Shown here: in pieces, positions 37,880-47,446 of the stretch | How the letters are laid out: every line of letters starts with the position of its first letter | Numbering within the stretch: the first letter of the stretch is position 1 | Source of the DNA: Ramlibacter tataouinensis | GTDB lineage: Bacteria > Pseudomonadota > Gammaproteobacteria > Burkholderiales > Burkholderiaceae_C | DNA: 64,000 bases | Assembly (NCBI GenBank): GCA_002427815.1 | Contig: DIZF01000016.1 | Span: 249,216 to 313,215 of the forward strand | Direction of reading: 5' to 3' | The notes under the pieces: generated by a model | What the model was told of the DNA's origin: nothing | What the model saw: the letters and a program-made list of their open reading frames with translations, nothing else | Database searches by the model: none | Program-made: the position numbers and the translations under genes

Positions 37880-39460
37880 ATGAGAACGTTCACCCATTCG
37901 CTGGCGGACGAGCTGCGCTGCGCGGCAGCGCAGGCGCCCGGCCGGCCATTCATCCGGATGCGGGCCGGCGAGTGGACCTATGGCGAAATTGATCGCCAGT
38001 CGGACCAGGTGGCCGCCGGCTTGTATGCCCAGGGCGTGCGGCAGGGTCACAACGTCAGCCTCATGCTGCCGAACTGCATCGAGTTCGCGCTGACGTGGTT
38101 TGCGCTGGCCAAGCTCGGCGCCGTCTGTGCGCCTTTGAACACATCGTTTCGCGGCCAGACGCTGGCGCACGCGATCGACCTCGTCGAAAGCCGGCTGCTG
38201 ATCGTCCACGCCGGTTTCTGGCCGCAGCTCGCCGAGGTGCGCGGCGGTCTGGTCACGGTGCAGAAACTGGTGATCGTTGGCGATGCGTGCGATCCGTCGG
38301 CGCTGTCGTGGAGCCAACTGCAGCGCCAGCAGGATGTCGCTCCCGAGTTTCCCAGCTGCGCTTTCTCCAGCCTTTGCCTTTTGCTCTACACGTCCGGCAC
38401 CACCGGCCGCTCCAAGGCGGCGATGATCTCGCACCGCTTTGTCCTGCGTCACGCCCAGGGCGTGATCGATGGCCTGGGCCTGCGGCCGGACGACGTCCTC
38501 TACTGTCCGTATCCGATGTTCCATCTCGATGCCGCGGTGATGACGATCGCGCCGGCACTCCTGCTGCGCGGCGTCGCCGCCATCGGCGAGCGCTTCAGCG
38601 TTTCCAGGTACTGGGACGAGGTGCGGGCCCTGCAGGCGACGGTCTTCGACTTCATGGGCGTGACCCTGACCATGCTGTGGAAGCAGCCGCCCTCGCCCAC
38701 CGACCGCGATCACAGGGCGCGCCTGGGCTGGGGCGTGCCACTGCCGGAGTGGGCGCAGGAATTCGAGGCGCGCTTCGGCTGCCGCCTGGTCGAACTTTAT
38801 GGATCGACCGAAGTCGGCGGCATCATCTACACGCCGCAGGATGCGCCGCGCCGGAAAGGCTCATGCGGCAAGCCGCTGGGCCCCTGGGAAATCAGGCTGC
38901 TCGACGAGCAGGGCTTCGAGGCGCCGGCAGGCACGCCGGGCGAACTGGTGGTGCGTTCCACGGAACCCTCGGTCCTGATGGACGGTTACTGGGGCAGGCC
39001 GCAGGCCACGCTGGAGGCCTTCCGCAATCAATGGTTCCACACCGGCGATGTGCTGACGCAGGACGCCGACGGCTGGCTGTATTTCGTGGGGCGGCGCAAG
39101 GACTTCGTGCGGCGCCGCGGCGAGAACATCTCCGCGGCCGAAGTCGAAATGGAGATCGAATTGCATCCCGAGGTGCTCGAGTGCGCGGTGGTCGGCGTGC
39201 CCAGCGAGCTGACCGAAGAGGAGGTCATGGCCTGTGTCGTGCTTCGCGATGGCGGCACGCTGTCGCCGGCGGCCCTCGCCGACTGGTGCGCCGGGCGCAT
39301 GGCCGCCTTCATGGTGCCGCGCTACATCCGGATGTTGCCCGCCCTGCCCAGGACCCCGACCGACAAGGTCGAGAAATTCCGGCTGCGCGAGCAAGGCGCC
39401 GCCCTGGCCTGGGACCGCGAGAATCCTTCCATGCCGCACCATCCAGAAAGAACATCATGA
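37880..39460 (+). CDS. AMP-dependent acyl-CoA synthetase/ligase (CaiC-like)
   Basis: This 526-residue adenylate-forming enzyme activates a carboxylic acid to its CoA thioester with ATP. Motifs are LLLYTSGTTGRSKAAMISH (P-loop), LVELYGSTEVGG, WFHTGDVLTQDADGWLYFVG, RRRGENISAAEVE and the C-terminal catalytic lysine in RTPTDKVEKF. The pattern is closest to crotonobetaine/carnitine-CoA ligases, but the acid is not known. Its stop overlaps the start of the enoyl-CoA hydratase gene by four bases (ATGA), so the two act together. Confidence 0.88.
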   Translation: MRTFTHSLADELRCAAAQAPGRPFIRMRAGEWTYGEIDRQSDQVAAGLYAQGVRQGHNVSLMLPNCIEFALTWFALAKLGAVCAPLNTSFRGQTLAHAIDLVESRLLIVHAGFWPQLAEVRGGLVTVQKLVIVGDACDPSALSWSQLQRQQDVAPEFPSCAFSSLCLLLYTSGTTGRSKAAMISHRFVLRHAQGVIDGLGLRPDDVLYCPYPMFHLDAAVMTIAPALLLRGVAAIGERFSVSRYWDEVRALQATVFDFMGVTLTMLWKQPPSPTDRDHRARLGWGVPLPEWAQEFEARFGCRLVELYGSTEVGGIIYTPQDAPRRKGSCGKPLGPWEIRLLDEQGFEAPAGTPGELVVRSTEPSVLMDGYWGRPQATLEAFRNQWFHTGDVLTQDADGWLYFVGRRKDFVRRRGENISAAEVEMEIELHPEVLECAVVGVPSELTEEEVMACVVLRDGGTLSPAALADWCAGRMAAFMVPRYIRMLPALPRTPTDKVEKFRLREQGAALAWDRENPSMPHHPERTS

Positions 39461-40218
39461 AATACGTCACCCTCACCACCGAAGGCCCGGTCAGCCTCGT
39501 CACGCTGAACCGTCCCGAGCGGCTCAACGCCATCGGCCTGCAGCTGCTGCAGGACCTGCATGAAGCCCTGGTGGCGGCACAGGGGGATCCGCGGACCCGC
39601 GTCATCGTGCTCACCGGCGCCGGGCGGGCATTTTGCGCCGGCGACGACCTGAAGGAGTTCGCGCAGCAGTCCGCCAGCAGTGCCAGCGTGGCCGACACAT
39701 GCGACCGCATCCAGCAGATCACCCGCGACATCATGTTCGGGCCCAAGCTGGTGATCGGCGCCGTGCATGGCTTCGCCGTCGGCGGCGGATTCGAGTGGGT
39801 TCTCAACTGCGACATGGTGGTCGTGGCGGACAACCTGGTGGCCTTCTTTCCGGAGATGGCGCTGGGCCATTTCGTCACCGGCGGCGTCACGCACCTGCTG
39901 CCCCAGGCGCTGGGCCATCAGCGCGCGATGGAACTGATCGTGCTGGGCGAACGCCTGAGCGGCTCGGCGCTGCACCAGCTGGGGCTGGTCAATCGCGTCG
40001 TTGCGGCTGACGCGGTATTGGCCACCGCGCTGCAGCTGGCGACGGAAGTCGCCTCGCGCTCGCGGCTGGCCACCTCGCAGCTGAAGAAGCTGCTGACCAC
40101 GCAACTGTCGTCGCAACTGACCGGCGCGCTGGAGCAGGAGCGGCAGGCGGCGATGGCGTGCTTTGCCGACAAGGACACGGCGCAACGCATCGCCGAGTTC
40201 GCGCGGAAGAAGCTCTAG
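39457..40218 (+). CDS. Enoyl-CoA hydratase/isomerase family protein
   Basis: This 253-residue crotonase-fold protein starts MKYVTLTTEGPVSLVTLNRP. It has the oxyanion loop GAGRAFCAGDDLKEFAQQ and the second loop GAVHGFAVGGGFEWVLNCDM. The usual first catalytic glutamate position (GGG-x-E) is occupied as GGGFEW. It is translationally coupled to the acyl-CoA ligase upstream, so it probably processes that enzyme's CoA product. Hydration, isomerisation or hydrolysis cannot be told apart from sequence alone. Confidence 0.88.
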   Translation: MKYVTLTTEGPVSLVTLNRPERLNAIGLQLLQDLHEALVAAQGDPRTRVIVLTGAGRAFCAGDDLKEFAQQSASSASVADTCDRIQQITRDIMFGPKLVIGAVHGFAVGGGFEWVLNCDMVVVADNLVAFFPEMALGHFVTGGVTHLLPQALGHQRAMELIVLGERLSGSALHQLGLVNRVVAADAVLATALQLATEVASRSRLATSQLKKLLTTQLSSQLTGALEQERQAAMACFADKDTAQRIAEFARKKL

Positions 40219-40394
40219 GCAGGCTCTGATCAAGCGCAAGGAGCGGGGCCGGACAGCAGTCAAGCACCGCGACAGACAAGGTGATTGGCTTTCGGACGTC
40301 GACCGCCTTGTCAGCGCGTCGCAGCCCACCCGCTCGCGACTTTGCCGCCACGGTCTCGGCACGCGAAAGCTCGGGTACTTGTGGGATAACACAC

Positions 40395-41927
40395 TCAGTG
40401 CGGCACCTCGGCCGCTGCGCTATTTGGCGCGCCGCCCGGCCGGCGGATCAATAGCAGCAGCGGAATGGTGAGCAGGGTCACGATCATCATGATCGAGAAA
40501 TCGCCGATGTAGCCGATCAGCGCCGCTTGCCGGCTGACCTCGGCATTGAGCAGCGCCAGCCCACCGGCCGTGTCGGGGCCCAGGCCCGGCGGCAGATTAA
40601 TCAGGCCCTGGTTGCCCGGCGCCACCATCGCGGCCAGTTGCGCGTGCGCGTGGGCCGCGCCGTGGCTCAGCAGCGCCTGCACGATCGAGATCCCCACGCT
40701 GCCGCCGATGTTGCGCAGCAGGCTGAAGATCGGCGTGCCCTGGTTGCGCAGCCGCGGCGCCAGCGTGGCGAAGGTCGCCGTCGACAGCGGCACGAAGGTG
40801 AAGCCTATGCCCAGGCCCTGGATGAAGCCGGAGATGATGATCAGGCTGCTGTCCATCTGCAACGTGATGCTGGTCATCTGATGCAGCGAAAAGGCCGTCA
40901 GCGCGAAGCCGGTGGCCATGATGGCCCGCACGTCGATGCGGTGCACCAGCCGGCCCACCACGATCATCGCCAGCATGGTGCCCACCCCGCGTGGCGCCGT
41001 GACCAGGCCGGTGTAGACGACCGGGTAGTCCATCAGGGTCTGCAGGAAGGTCGGCAAGAGCGCCATCGTCCCGTACAGGATGGTGCCAACGATGAAAGCG
41101 AACAGCAGGCCGGTGACGTAGTTGCGGTCCTTGAGCAGGTCGCGGTCGAGGAACGAAACGCCTTGCACCGTCCAGGTGTGCACCGCGAAAAACGCGAAGG
41201 CGACCAGCGAGCCCGCTGCTTCCAGCTTGATCTCCCAGGAGTCGAACCAGTCGAGCAGCTCGCCGCGGTCCAGGAACAGCTGCAGCAGACCGATCGCCAG
41301 GCTGAGCATGACAAAGCCGAAGATGTCCAGGCGCTCGCTGCGCGGCCGGCTTTCCGGCAGGTAGCGCAGGACGCCCCACAACGCGAACATGCCGACCGGC
41401 AGGTTGATGAAGAACACCCAGCGCCAGTCGAAGTTCTCGGTCAGCCAGCCGCCCAGCATAGGGCCCAGGATAGGGCCAACCATGATGCCGGCACCCCAGA
41501 TCGCCATCGCCTGGCCCACCTTCTCCAGCGGATTGATGTCCAGCAGCACCGCCTGCGACAGCGGCACCAGGGCCGCGCCGAAGACGCCCTGCAGCAGCCG
41601 CGCCGCCACGATGCCACCGAGCGACGTGGACAGGCCGCACAGCGCCGAGGCGGCGGTGAAGCCGACGATGGAGACGATGAAGACCTTGCGCCGGCCCCAG
41701 CGCGAACACAGCCAGCCGGTCAACGGCAAGGCGATGGCCGAGGCCACGATGTAGGAGGTCAGCACCCAGGTGATCTGGTCCTGCGACGCCTGCAGGCTGC
41801 CCTGCATGTGCGGCAGCGCGACGTTGGCGATCGTGGTGTCGAGCGCCTGCATGATCGTCGCGAGCATGATCGAGACGGTGATCATCCCGCGGTGCGGGAA
41901 CCCGCGCGCTGTCGACGCTGGACTCAC
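40395..41927 (-). CDS. DHA2-family MFS efflux transporter (EmrB-like)
   Basis: This 510-residue transporter has 14 predicted membrane segments. It has DHA2 motifs QALDTTIANVALPHMQGSL in the first segment, GWLCSRWGRRKVF in the first loop and GPILGPMLGGWLTENFDWRW in segment five. Such pumps export drugs or toxic organic acids with protons. It starts with GTG 41927, overlapping the marR stop by four bases (GTGA). No EmrA-type adaptor gene is next to it. A shorter start at the in-frame MITVSIMLATI is possible. Confidence 0.9.
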   Translation of the reverse strand: MSPASTARGFPHRGMITVSIMLATIMQALDTTIANVALPHMQGSLQASQDQITWVLTSYIVASAIALPLTGWLCSRWGRRKVFIVSIVGFTAASALCGLSTSLGGIVAARLLQGVFGAALVPLSQAVLLDINPLEKVGQAMAIWGAGIMVGPILGPMLGGWLTENFDWRWVFFINLPVGMFALWGVLRYLPESRPRSERLDIFGFVMLSLAIGLLQLFLDRGELLDWFDSWEIKLEAAGSLVAFAFFAVHTWTVQGVSFLDRDLLKDRNYVTGLLFAFIVGTILYGTMALLPTFLQTLMDYPVVYTGLVTAPRGVGTMLAMIVVGRLVHRIDVRAIMATGFALTAFSLHQMTSITLQMDSSLIIISGFIQGLGIGFTFVPLSTATFATLAPRLRNQGTPIFSLLRNIGGSVGISIVQALLSHGAAHAHAQLAAMVAPGNQGLINLPPGLGPDTAGGLALLNAEVSRQAALIGYIGDFSIMMIVTLLTIPLLLLIRRPGGAPNSAAAEVPH

Positions 41928-42391
41928 GCCGCGTCTTCCTCGGCAGTGGAAAGGCTCATCAGGCTCAGCCGCGTCTTGGCCAGCAACGCCAGCAACTGGG
42001 CGCGTTCAGCCGCCGAAAGGGGTGCCAGGGCCCGCGTGGTGAGACCGTCGCCGATGGCCAGCGCGGCCGTCAGGGCCTTGCGGGCGCGCGGTTCGAGCTG
42101 CAGGCGGTTGATCCGGCGATCGGTGGGGCTGGGCTCGCGCCGGATCCAGCCGGCCGCCGCCATGCGATCGCACAGGCCGCCCACCGCCATGGCGCTCAGC
42201 CCCAGCCGCTGCGCCAGCTCGGTCTGCGACAGGGGCTCGTCGCCCTCGTGTGTCGCCAGCACGCCGACCAGCCGGCACTGGGCCTGCGACAAGCCGATCT
42301 CCTCGCGCGCCAGCCGGTCGAACTGCTGGCCGTAAAGCCGGGCCACGTCGTTGACCAGGAAGCCAAAGCGGCGTGTCAGGTTCAAATTCAT
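41924..42391 (-). CDS. MarR-family transcriptional regulator
   Basis: This 155-residue regulator has a winged helix: LSQTELAQRLGLSAMAVGGL is the recognition region and the wing follows in SPTDRRINRLQLEPRARKAL. It heads an operon with an EmrB-like pump and lies opposite a second DHA2 pump gene across an AT-rich spacer. It therefore probably represses both. Ligands of such regulators are usually phenolic or lipophilic compounds. Confidence 0.9.
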   Translation of the reverse strand: MNLNLTRRFGFLVNDVARLYGQQFDRLAREEIGLSQAQCRLVGVLATHEGDEPLSQTELAQRLGLSAMAVGGLCDRMAAAGWIRREPSPTDRRINRLQLEPRARKALTAALAIGDGLTTRALAPLSAAERAQLLALLAKTRLSLMSLSTAEEDAA

Positions 42392-42397
42392 AGTGGC

Positions 42398-42418
42398 GCT
42401 TATTATAAATGTGCTTAT
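42398..42418 (-). promoter_or_regulatory. AT-rich promoter/operator candidate of marR
   Basis: A perfect minus-strand -10 hexamer TATAAT occupies 42407-42402, only 11 bases before the marR ATG, implying a very short leader or leaderless start. It is overlapped by two direct GCTTAT repeats (42398-42403 and 42413-42418). No clear -35 is seen. The AT-rich patch stands out in a GC-rich region. Confidence 0.4.
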
Positions 42419-42580
42419 CATTTGTTGCGCCGTCTTCGTGCTTGCCTTGCATCCAGGCGTGACTTCCTCGTACGGCTGGACTCGATGCCGGAGCCGGCGC
42501 GAACGCTGCGCTCCCGGCCCGATTCAAGGCACAGGCGCCTATCATGGCGGCGCGCTGTCCCGCCAACCACCGCTGTGCCA

Positions 42581-44008
42581 ATGACCCCGCCCGACCCCCT
42601 CACCGCCAAGCGTTACCTGCCGTGGGTGGTGGCGACCGTCATGTTCATGGAAACGCTGGACGCGACCATCGTCAACACGGCGATTCCGGCCATGGCCGCC
42701 AGCTTGCAGGTGCAGCCGCTGAGCCTGAAGGCGGTGGTGGCCAGCTACATCCTGAGCCTGGCCGTGTTCATTCCCATCAGCGGCTGGATGGCCGACCGAT
42801 ATGGCACGCGCCGCGTGTTCTTCACCGCCGTGTCGGTCTTCACCACCGCTTCGCTGCTGTGCGGCATGTCGCTGAATCCGCCGATGCTGGTGGCCGCGCG
42901 ATTGCTGCAAGGCCTGGGCGCCGCGATGATGATGCCGGTCGGGCGGCTCACGATCATCCGCACCTTCAGCAAGGCCGAGCTGCTGTCGGCGATGAACTTC
43001 GTGGTCATGCCCGCGCTGATCGGACCCTTGCTCGGCCCGACCGTCGGCGGCCTGATCGTGCACGTGGTGTCCTGGCGTTTCATCTTCCTGGTCAACCTGC
43101 CGGTCGGGCTGGTCGCGCTGGTGCTGATCGCGCGCTACCTGCCCGAGTACCGGGCCGAGAAGGCTCGCCCGCTGGACATCGTCGGCTTCGCGCTGTTCGG
43201 CTCGGGCGTGGCGCTCCTGTCCTGGCTGCTGGATATCTTCGGCGAACACCGGTTGGACTTCACTTCGGGCGCCGTGCTGCTGCTGCTCGCGCTGGGCCTG
43301 CTGGCCGCCTATGCCGTGCACGCTTCGCGCAGCGCCTATCCGCTGCTGCGCCTGGCGCTGTTTCGGGTGCGCACTTTCCGCATCGCCGTGCTCGGCGGCT
43401 TCGTGACGCGCATCGGGATGGGCGGCATGCCCTTTCTGCTGCCGCTGCTGTACCAGCTGGGGCTGGGGTTGCCGGCCTGGCAGTCGGGCCTGTTGATGAT
43501 GCCGTCGGCCGCGGCGGCCATCAGCATGAAGTTCGGCACCAAGCAGCTGCTGGCCACGCTGGGCTACCGGCGTGTGCTCACGATCAACACGGTGCTGATC
43601 GGGCTGGTGATCGGACTGTTCTCGCGGGTCGGTCCCGGCACGCCAGCAGCGCTGATCGTGCTGCTGGCCCTGTGCATGGGTTTTTTCAACTCGATGCAGT
43701 TTTCCGCCATGAACACGCTGGGCTATGCCGACGTGGAAGGGCCCGAGACCAGCATGGCCAGCACCCTCGCCAGCTCGATGCAGCAGCTTTCCATGAGCTT
43801 CGGCCTGGCGGCCGCATCGCTGGTTGCGGGCTGGTTCCTGGACGGACTGCCGCAGACCGACCACGCGCTGGTCACCAGCGCATTGCACCGCGCATTCCTG
43901 GTCCTGGCCGCGATCACGGTGGCATCGTCGCTGTATTTCTGGCGGCTGCGGCCCAATGACGGCGAGGCGGTGAGCCGGGGCCAGGACAAGCTGGTGGAGG
44001 GTTCCTGA
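42581..44008 (+). CDS. DHA2-family MFS transporter
   Basis: This 475-residue transporter starts MTPPDPLTAKRYLPWVVATV and has about 14 membrane segments. First-segment motif METLDATIVNTAIPAMAAS, loop motif GWMADRYGTRRVFF and GPLLGPTVGGLIVHVVSWRW-type segment five are visible (here SWRFIF). It differs from the pump at 40395-41927 in sequence, so it is not a recent duplicate. The open frame extends upstream through the spacer, but ATG 42581 is where transporter similarity begins. It is divergent from marR and probably under its control. Confidence 0.88.
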   Translation: MTPPDPLTAKRYLPWVVATVMFMETLDATIVNTAIPAMAASLQVQPLSLKAVVASYILSLAVFIPISGWMADRYGTRRVFFTAVSVFTTASLLCGMSLNPPMLVAARLLQGLGAAMMMPVGRLTIIRTFSKAELLSAMNFVVMPALIGPLLGPTVGGLIVHVVSWRFIFLVNLPVGLVALVLIARYLPEYRAEKARPLDIVGFALFGSGVALLSWLLDIFGEHRLDFTSGAVLLLLALGLLAAYAVHASRSAYPLLRLALFRVRTFRIAVLGGFVTRIGMGGMPFLLPLLYQLGLGLPAWQSGLLMMPSAAAAISMKFGTKQLLATLGYRRVLTINTVLIGLVIGLFSRVGPGTPAALIVLLALCMGFFNSMQFSAMNTLGYADVEGPETSMASTLASSMQQLSMSFGLAAASLVAGWFLDGLPQTDHALVTSALHRAFLVLAAITVASSLYFWRLRPNDGEAVSRGQDKLVEGS

Positions 44009-44021
44009 CGCAGCGGCCTCG

Positions 44022-45368
44022 TCAGAGCGCCGTCAGCCGCAGGCTCGCTACGTCGTGCTGCTCGATCTGCCAAAGCTTGTCGAGCAACCGGCGCGCCGCG
44101 TCCGCTCCGATCACCGGGGAAGCGAGCTCGACGAACTTGTCGTTCAGGTCCGCATCGCTAAGCGGCGCTTCCGGGTCGCCCTTGCGGCACGGCGCGAAGT
44201 GTTCGAGCACCTGGCCGTTGCGCAAGGCAACCGTCACCCGGGCGGCGCGCATGCCCGGAAACTTCGCGCTCAATTCGGGATCGGCATTCAGCTTCGTCCT
44301 GGCCATCAGGCTGCGCAGTTGGGCATCGGCAAGGCGCTTTTCCTCGAAGGCATTGAGCCGCACCGCGCCGTACAGCAGCGCGTGGCTGACCACATAGGGC
44401 AGGCTGAACTTGGCTTCGAAGGCGGTGCGGGGCTCGAAATTGCCGGTGACGTCGAGCGCGGTCTGGTAGGTCTCCACACGGATAGCCTCAACCTGCGCGG
44501 CATCGATCTTGTGCTGCGCCCGGATGTCCAGCATCGCGTCGATGGCGGCGAAGGTATGGCCGCAGCAGCCATGGTTCTTCTGCGTGATGGACTGGATGTT
44601 GTAGCGGGTGCCCAGGCCCTCGGTGGCAAGCTCCCACTTCGGCTCCACGGCCATCGCGGCACCAAAGCCCGCGGCGCCCTCCAGGATGTCAAGCGCACCG
44701 GTGATGCCGCTGGCCGCGCCCACGCCGGCGGTGACGCCGACCCAGGCCGCGTGGCCGGCATGCAGCGCCTTGGTCATCGCGTCGGACCGGAAGGCCTGCT
44801 GCAGCCCCGCTGCAAACGAAGCCGCCGTCGCCAGCGCATGGCGCATGACATCGGGATTGCCGCTGTCCGCCAGCGCCGCCGTTGCCGCCGCGCTGCCAAA
44901 GCAGCCCACGGTGCCCGTGGTATGGAAGAAGCGGTAGTGCGATGGCTGCACGGCAACGCCGATGCGGGTGGAGATCTCGTAGCCGATGGTGATCGCCTTG
45001 AGCAGATCGGCGCCGCTGCAGCCGCGGTCTTCGGCAACCGCCAACGCGGCGGCGATGGTCGGGCAGCCCGGATGGTAGATGGCGTCGCGGAAGATGTCGT
45101 CGAATTCCACCGCGTGCGAGATGCTGCCGTTGATCCAGGCCGCCGTGCCCGGGAACGCCGTGGTGCGCTGGCCCGGCAGGCTGGACCGGCCGTGGCCCAG
45201 CTCGCCGGCGTGCGCGCGCATCAATTGCTAGCCCGGCGCGCCGCCTATGCCCGGGAACAGCGCCGAGAACCAGTCGATCAGCGCTCGCTTGGCGTGATGC
45301 GCCACCTCGGCCGGCAAGGCGCGGCTGGCCTCGAACTGCGCGTACCGCGCAAACTCATCGACGATCAT
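44022..45368 (-). pseudogene. MmgE/PrpD-family protein interrupted by an in-frame TAG at codon 47
   Basis: Read through, the frame encodes about 448 residues: MIVDEFARYAQFEASRAL..., then TAG at 45230-45228, then QLMRAHAGELGHGRSS and the full MmgE/PrpD body. The body has the family motif NGSISHAVEFDDIFRDA, KNHGCCGHTFAAIDAML and the C-terminal domain to TAL. MmgE/PrpD enzymes are 2-methylcitrate dehydratases, aconitate decarboxylases and relatives. Both halves keep frame and family character, so a single substitution such as CAG to TAG explains the break. Restart at TTG 45224 or the next ATG could yield a protein lacking 48 residues. It ends the ALDH/decarboxylase operon. Confidence 0.8.
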
Positions 45369-45381
45369 TCGCACTCTCCAG

Positions 45382-46803
45382 TCAAAAGGACACGGTCATC
45401 AACCGTTCCTCGGTCATCTCGCGGATGGCGTAGGACGGCCCTTCCCAGCCAAAACCACTGTCCTTGACGCCGCCGAACGGCATGGCGTCGACGCGGGCGC
45501 TGGAGGCCTCGTTGACGTGCACGCCGCCGAAGCGCAAGGTACGCGCGGCGTGAAAAGCCGTGTGCAGGTTGCTCGTGAACAAGCCCACCGACAGGCCGAA
45601 CGCCGTGCCGTTGGCTTGCGCCACCGCCGCGTCGATTCCCTCGAATTCGACGATCGACAGCACCGGCCCGAAGATCTCCTCGCACATCACCTTCATGTCG
45701 TCGGCCACCCGCGTCAGGACCGTGGGCTGCATCACGGCACCCACGCATTCGCCGCCGGTCAGGATCTGCGCGCCGCGCGCGACCGCCTCTTCCACCCAGG
45801 ACTTGGCCCGCTTGGCATGCCCGACACTGATCAGGGGGCCGATCACGGTGGCCGGGTCGGCCGGATCGCCGGCTTTCATCTTCCGGGCGGCCGCGACCAG
45901 TTTGGGCACGAACTGATCGGCGATCCTGCGGTCGACATACAAGCGCTGCACCGAAGTGCAGACCTGTCCCGCCTTGCGAAAGCCCGCATTGAGGATCTTC
46001 GGAATCGCCAGATCGATGTCGGCGTCGTGGCACACGATGGTGCTGGAAATGCTGCCGAGTTCGAGCTGGGTGCGGCGCAGGCCGGCGGCGCGCTGGATTT
46101 CCTTGCCGACCCTCGTGCTGCCGGTGAAGGCATAGAAAGCGATGCGCTGGTCGGCCAGCAACTGCGGTCCGACCACGCCGCCGTCGCCATGCACCAGCGC
46201 CAGCAGGCCGGGTGGAAGTCCCGCGTCGATCAAGGCCTTGCACAATTCGACGGCCGTCAATGGCGTGTACTCCGACGGCTTGATGACGACGGCGTTGCCG
46301 CCGGCCAGCGCCGGGCCGACCTTGTGCGAAAGCACGTTCAACGGCGAGTTGAACGGCGTGATCACGCACACCACCCCACGCGGCGAGCGCATCGTGAAGC
46401 CGATGCGGTTCTTGACGCCGTCGCCCGCCTGCAGCGGCGCCATCTCGCCGTTCAGGCGCTTGGCCTCCTCGGCGGAAAGCTCCAGCGTCTGCACGCAGCG
46501 CCGCACTTCGTTGTCGCCATCGGCCCGGGTGAAGCCCGCCTCGTGGCGCATCAGTTCGATCAACGGCTCGATCCGGCTTTCGACGATGCGCGCCGCCGCC
46601 GAAAGGATCTTGAAGCGCTGGTACGGCGACAGCGCGGATTGCTGCTGCCCCTGCACCGCGCCGCCGACGGCCGCCGTCACCTGCTCCGGCGATGCGACAG
46701 CCATCTCGCCGTACACCGCACTGTCGTACTTGTCCTTCAGGCTCTGGCTGGCCGCGCTGTCGACCCATTGGCCCGCGATCAGCAACCGCCCCATCATGCC
46801 CAT
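45382..46803 (-). CDS. NAD(P)-dependent aldehyde dehydrogenase
   Basis: This 473-residue ALDH has the glutamate in LELGSISSTIVCHDAD and the nucleophilic cysteine in KAGQVCTSVQRLYVD. Cofactor-binding segments ITPFNSPLN and FTGSTRVGKEI and the C-terminal PFGGVKDSGFGWEG are also seen. The LELGSxSxTIV variant is found in a clade with lactaldehyde, phosphonoacetaldehyde and sulfoacetaldehyde dehydrogenases, so the aldehyde may carry a polar group. It overlaps the 3' end of the TPP beta-subunit gene by 10 bases, which suggests it oxidises the aldehyde made by that decarboxylase. Confidence 0.88.
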   Translation of the reverse strand: MGMMGRLLIAGQWVDSAASQSLKDKYDSAVYGEMAVASPEQVTAAVGGAVQGQQQSALSPYQRFKILSAAARIVESRIEPLIELMRHEAGFTRADGDNEVRRCVQTLELSAEEAKRLNGEMAPLQAGDGVKNRIGFTMRSPRGVVCVITPFNSPLNVLSHKVGPALAGGNAVVIKPSEYTPLTAVELCKALIDAGLPPGLLALVHGDGGVVGPQLLADQRIAFYAFTGSTRVGKEIQRAAGLRRTQLELGSISSTIVCHDADIDLAIPKILNAGFRKAGQVCTSVQRLYVDRRIADQFVPKLVAAARKMKAGDPADPATVIGPLISVGHAKRAKSWVEEAVARGAQILTGGECVGAVMQPTVLTRVADDMKVMCEEIFGPVLSIVEFEGIDAAVAQANGTAFGLSVGLFTSNLHTAFHAARTLRFGGVHVNEASSARVDAMPFGGVKDSGFGWEGPSYAIREMTEERLMTVSF

Positions 46804-47435
46804 CCCCTGTGGCTTGTTTCATTGCCGCGCCGGGAAAGCGCGATGGCATCCATGAAGCGGCCGCGGATCTTCGCGGCGTCGCGCTCGGTCACGCCGGCAG
46901 GCGGCTGGTCGTCGGTGCGGGCGCAGATCAATCGCGGGCCGGCGCCGTCGAGCGCCTCGCCCACCAGCGCCTCGAAATGCGCCTCGTCGGTGGCCCAGGC
47001 GCTTTGCGCCAGACCGGCGCCCTTGGCCACGGCGACCAGGTCGACCGAAGTCGACGTCAACGTGGGCTGCGCTCCGGTGATCTGGAAAACGCCGTTGTCC
47101 CAGACGATGATGACCAGGTTTTTCGGCTTCACGGTGGCAACGGTCCCCAGCGCGCCCAGTTGCATCAGCAGCGAGCCGTCGCCCTCGAGCGCGAACACCT
47201 GCCGCTGGGGCTGTGCCACCGCGACGCCCAGGGCGATCGGCACGGCCAGTCCCATGCTGCCGAGCATGTAGAAGTTCTGCGGCCGCTGGGCGGCGGCCCA
47301 GAGGTCGAAGTGGGTGTTGCCGATACCGCCGACCACCGCCTCGTCTTTCTTCAGCCTGGCGACCAGGCGCCGGGTCAGGTCCGAGCGGTTCATGACCTTG
47401 GCGCTGTCGCGGCCGGTCGAAATATTGCTTGGCAT
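46794..47435 (-). CDS. TPP-dependent decarboxylase, cofactor-binding beta subunit (ComE-like)
   Basis: This 213-residue protein corresponds to the TPP-binding half of split 2-oxoacid decarboxylases such as sulfopyruvate decarboxylase ComE. The TPP/Mg motif starts at LEGDGSLLMQLGALGTVA and ends around IVWDNGVFQ. It is also preceded by GSMGLAVPIALGVAVAQP. It pairs with the alpha subunit 11 bases upstream. The substrate is a 2-oxoacid; sulfopyruvate, phosphonopyruvate or another functionalised pyruvate are possible. Confidence 0.82.
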   Translation of the reverse strand: MPSNISTGRDSAKVMNRSDLTRRLVARLKKDEAVVGGIGNTHFDLWAAAQRPQNFYMLGSMGLAVPIALGVAVAQPQRQVFALEGDGSLLMQLGALGTVATVKPKNLVIIVWDNGVFQITGAQPTLTSTSVDLVAVAKGAGLAQSAWATDEAHFEALVGEALDGAGPRLICARTDDQPPAGVTERDAAKIRGRFMDAIALSRRGNETSHRGWA

Positions 47436-47446
47436 GGGGTTGTCCT

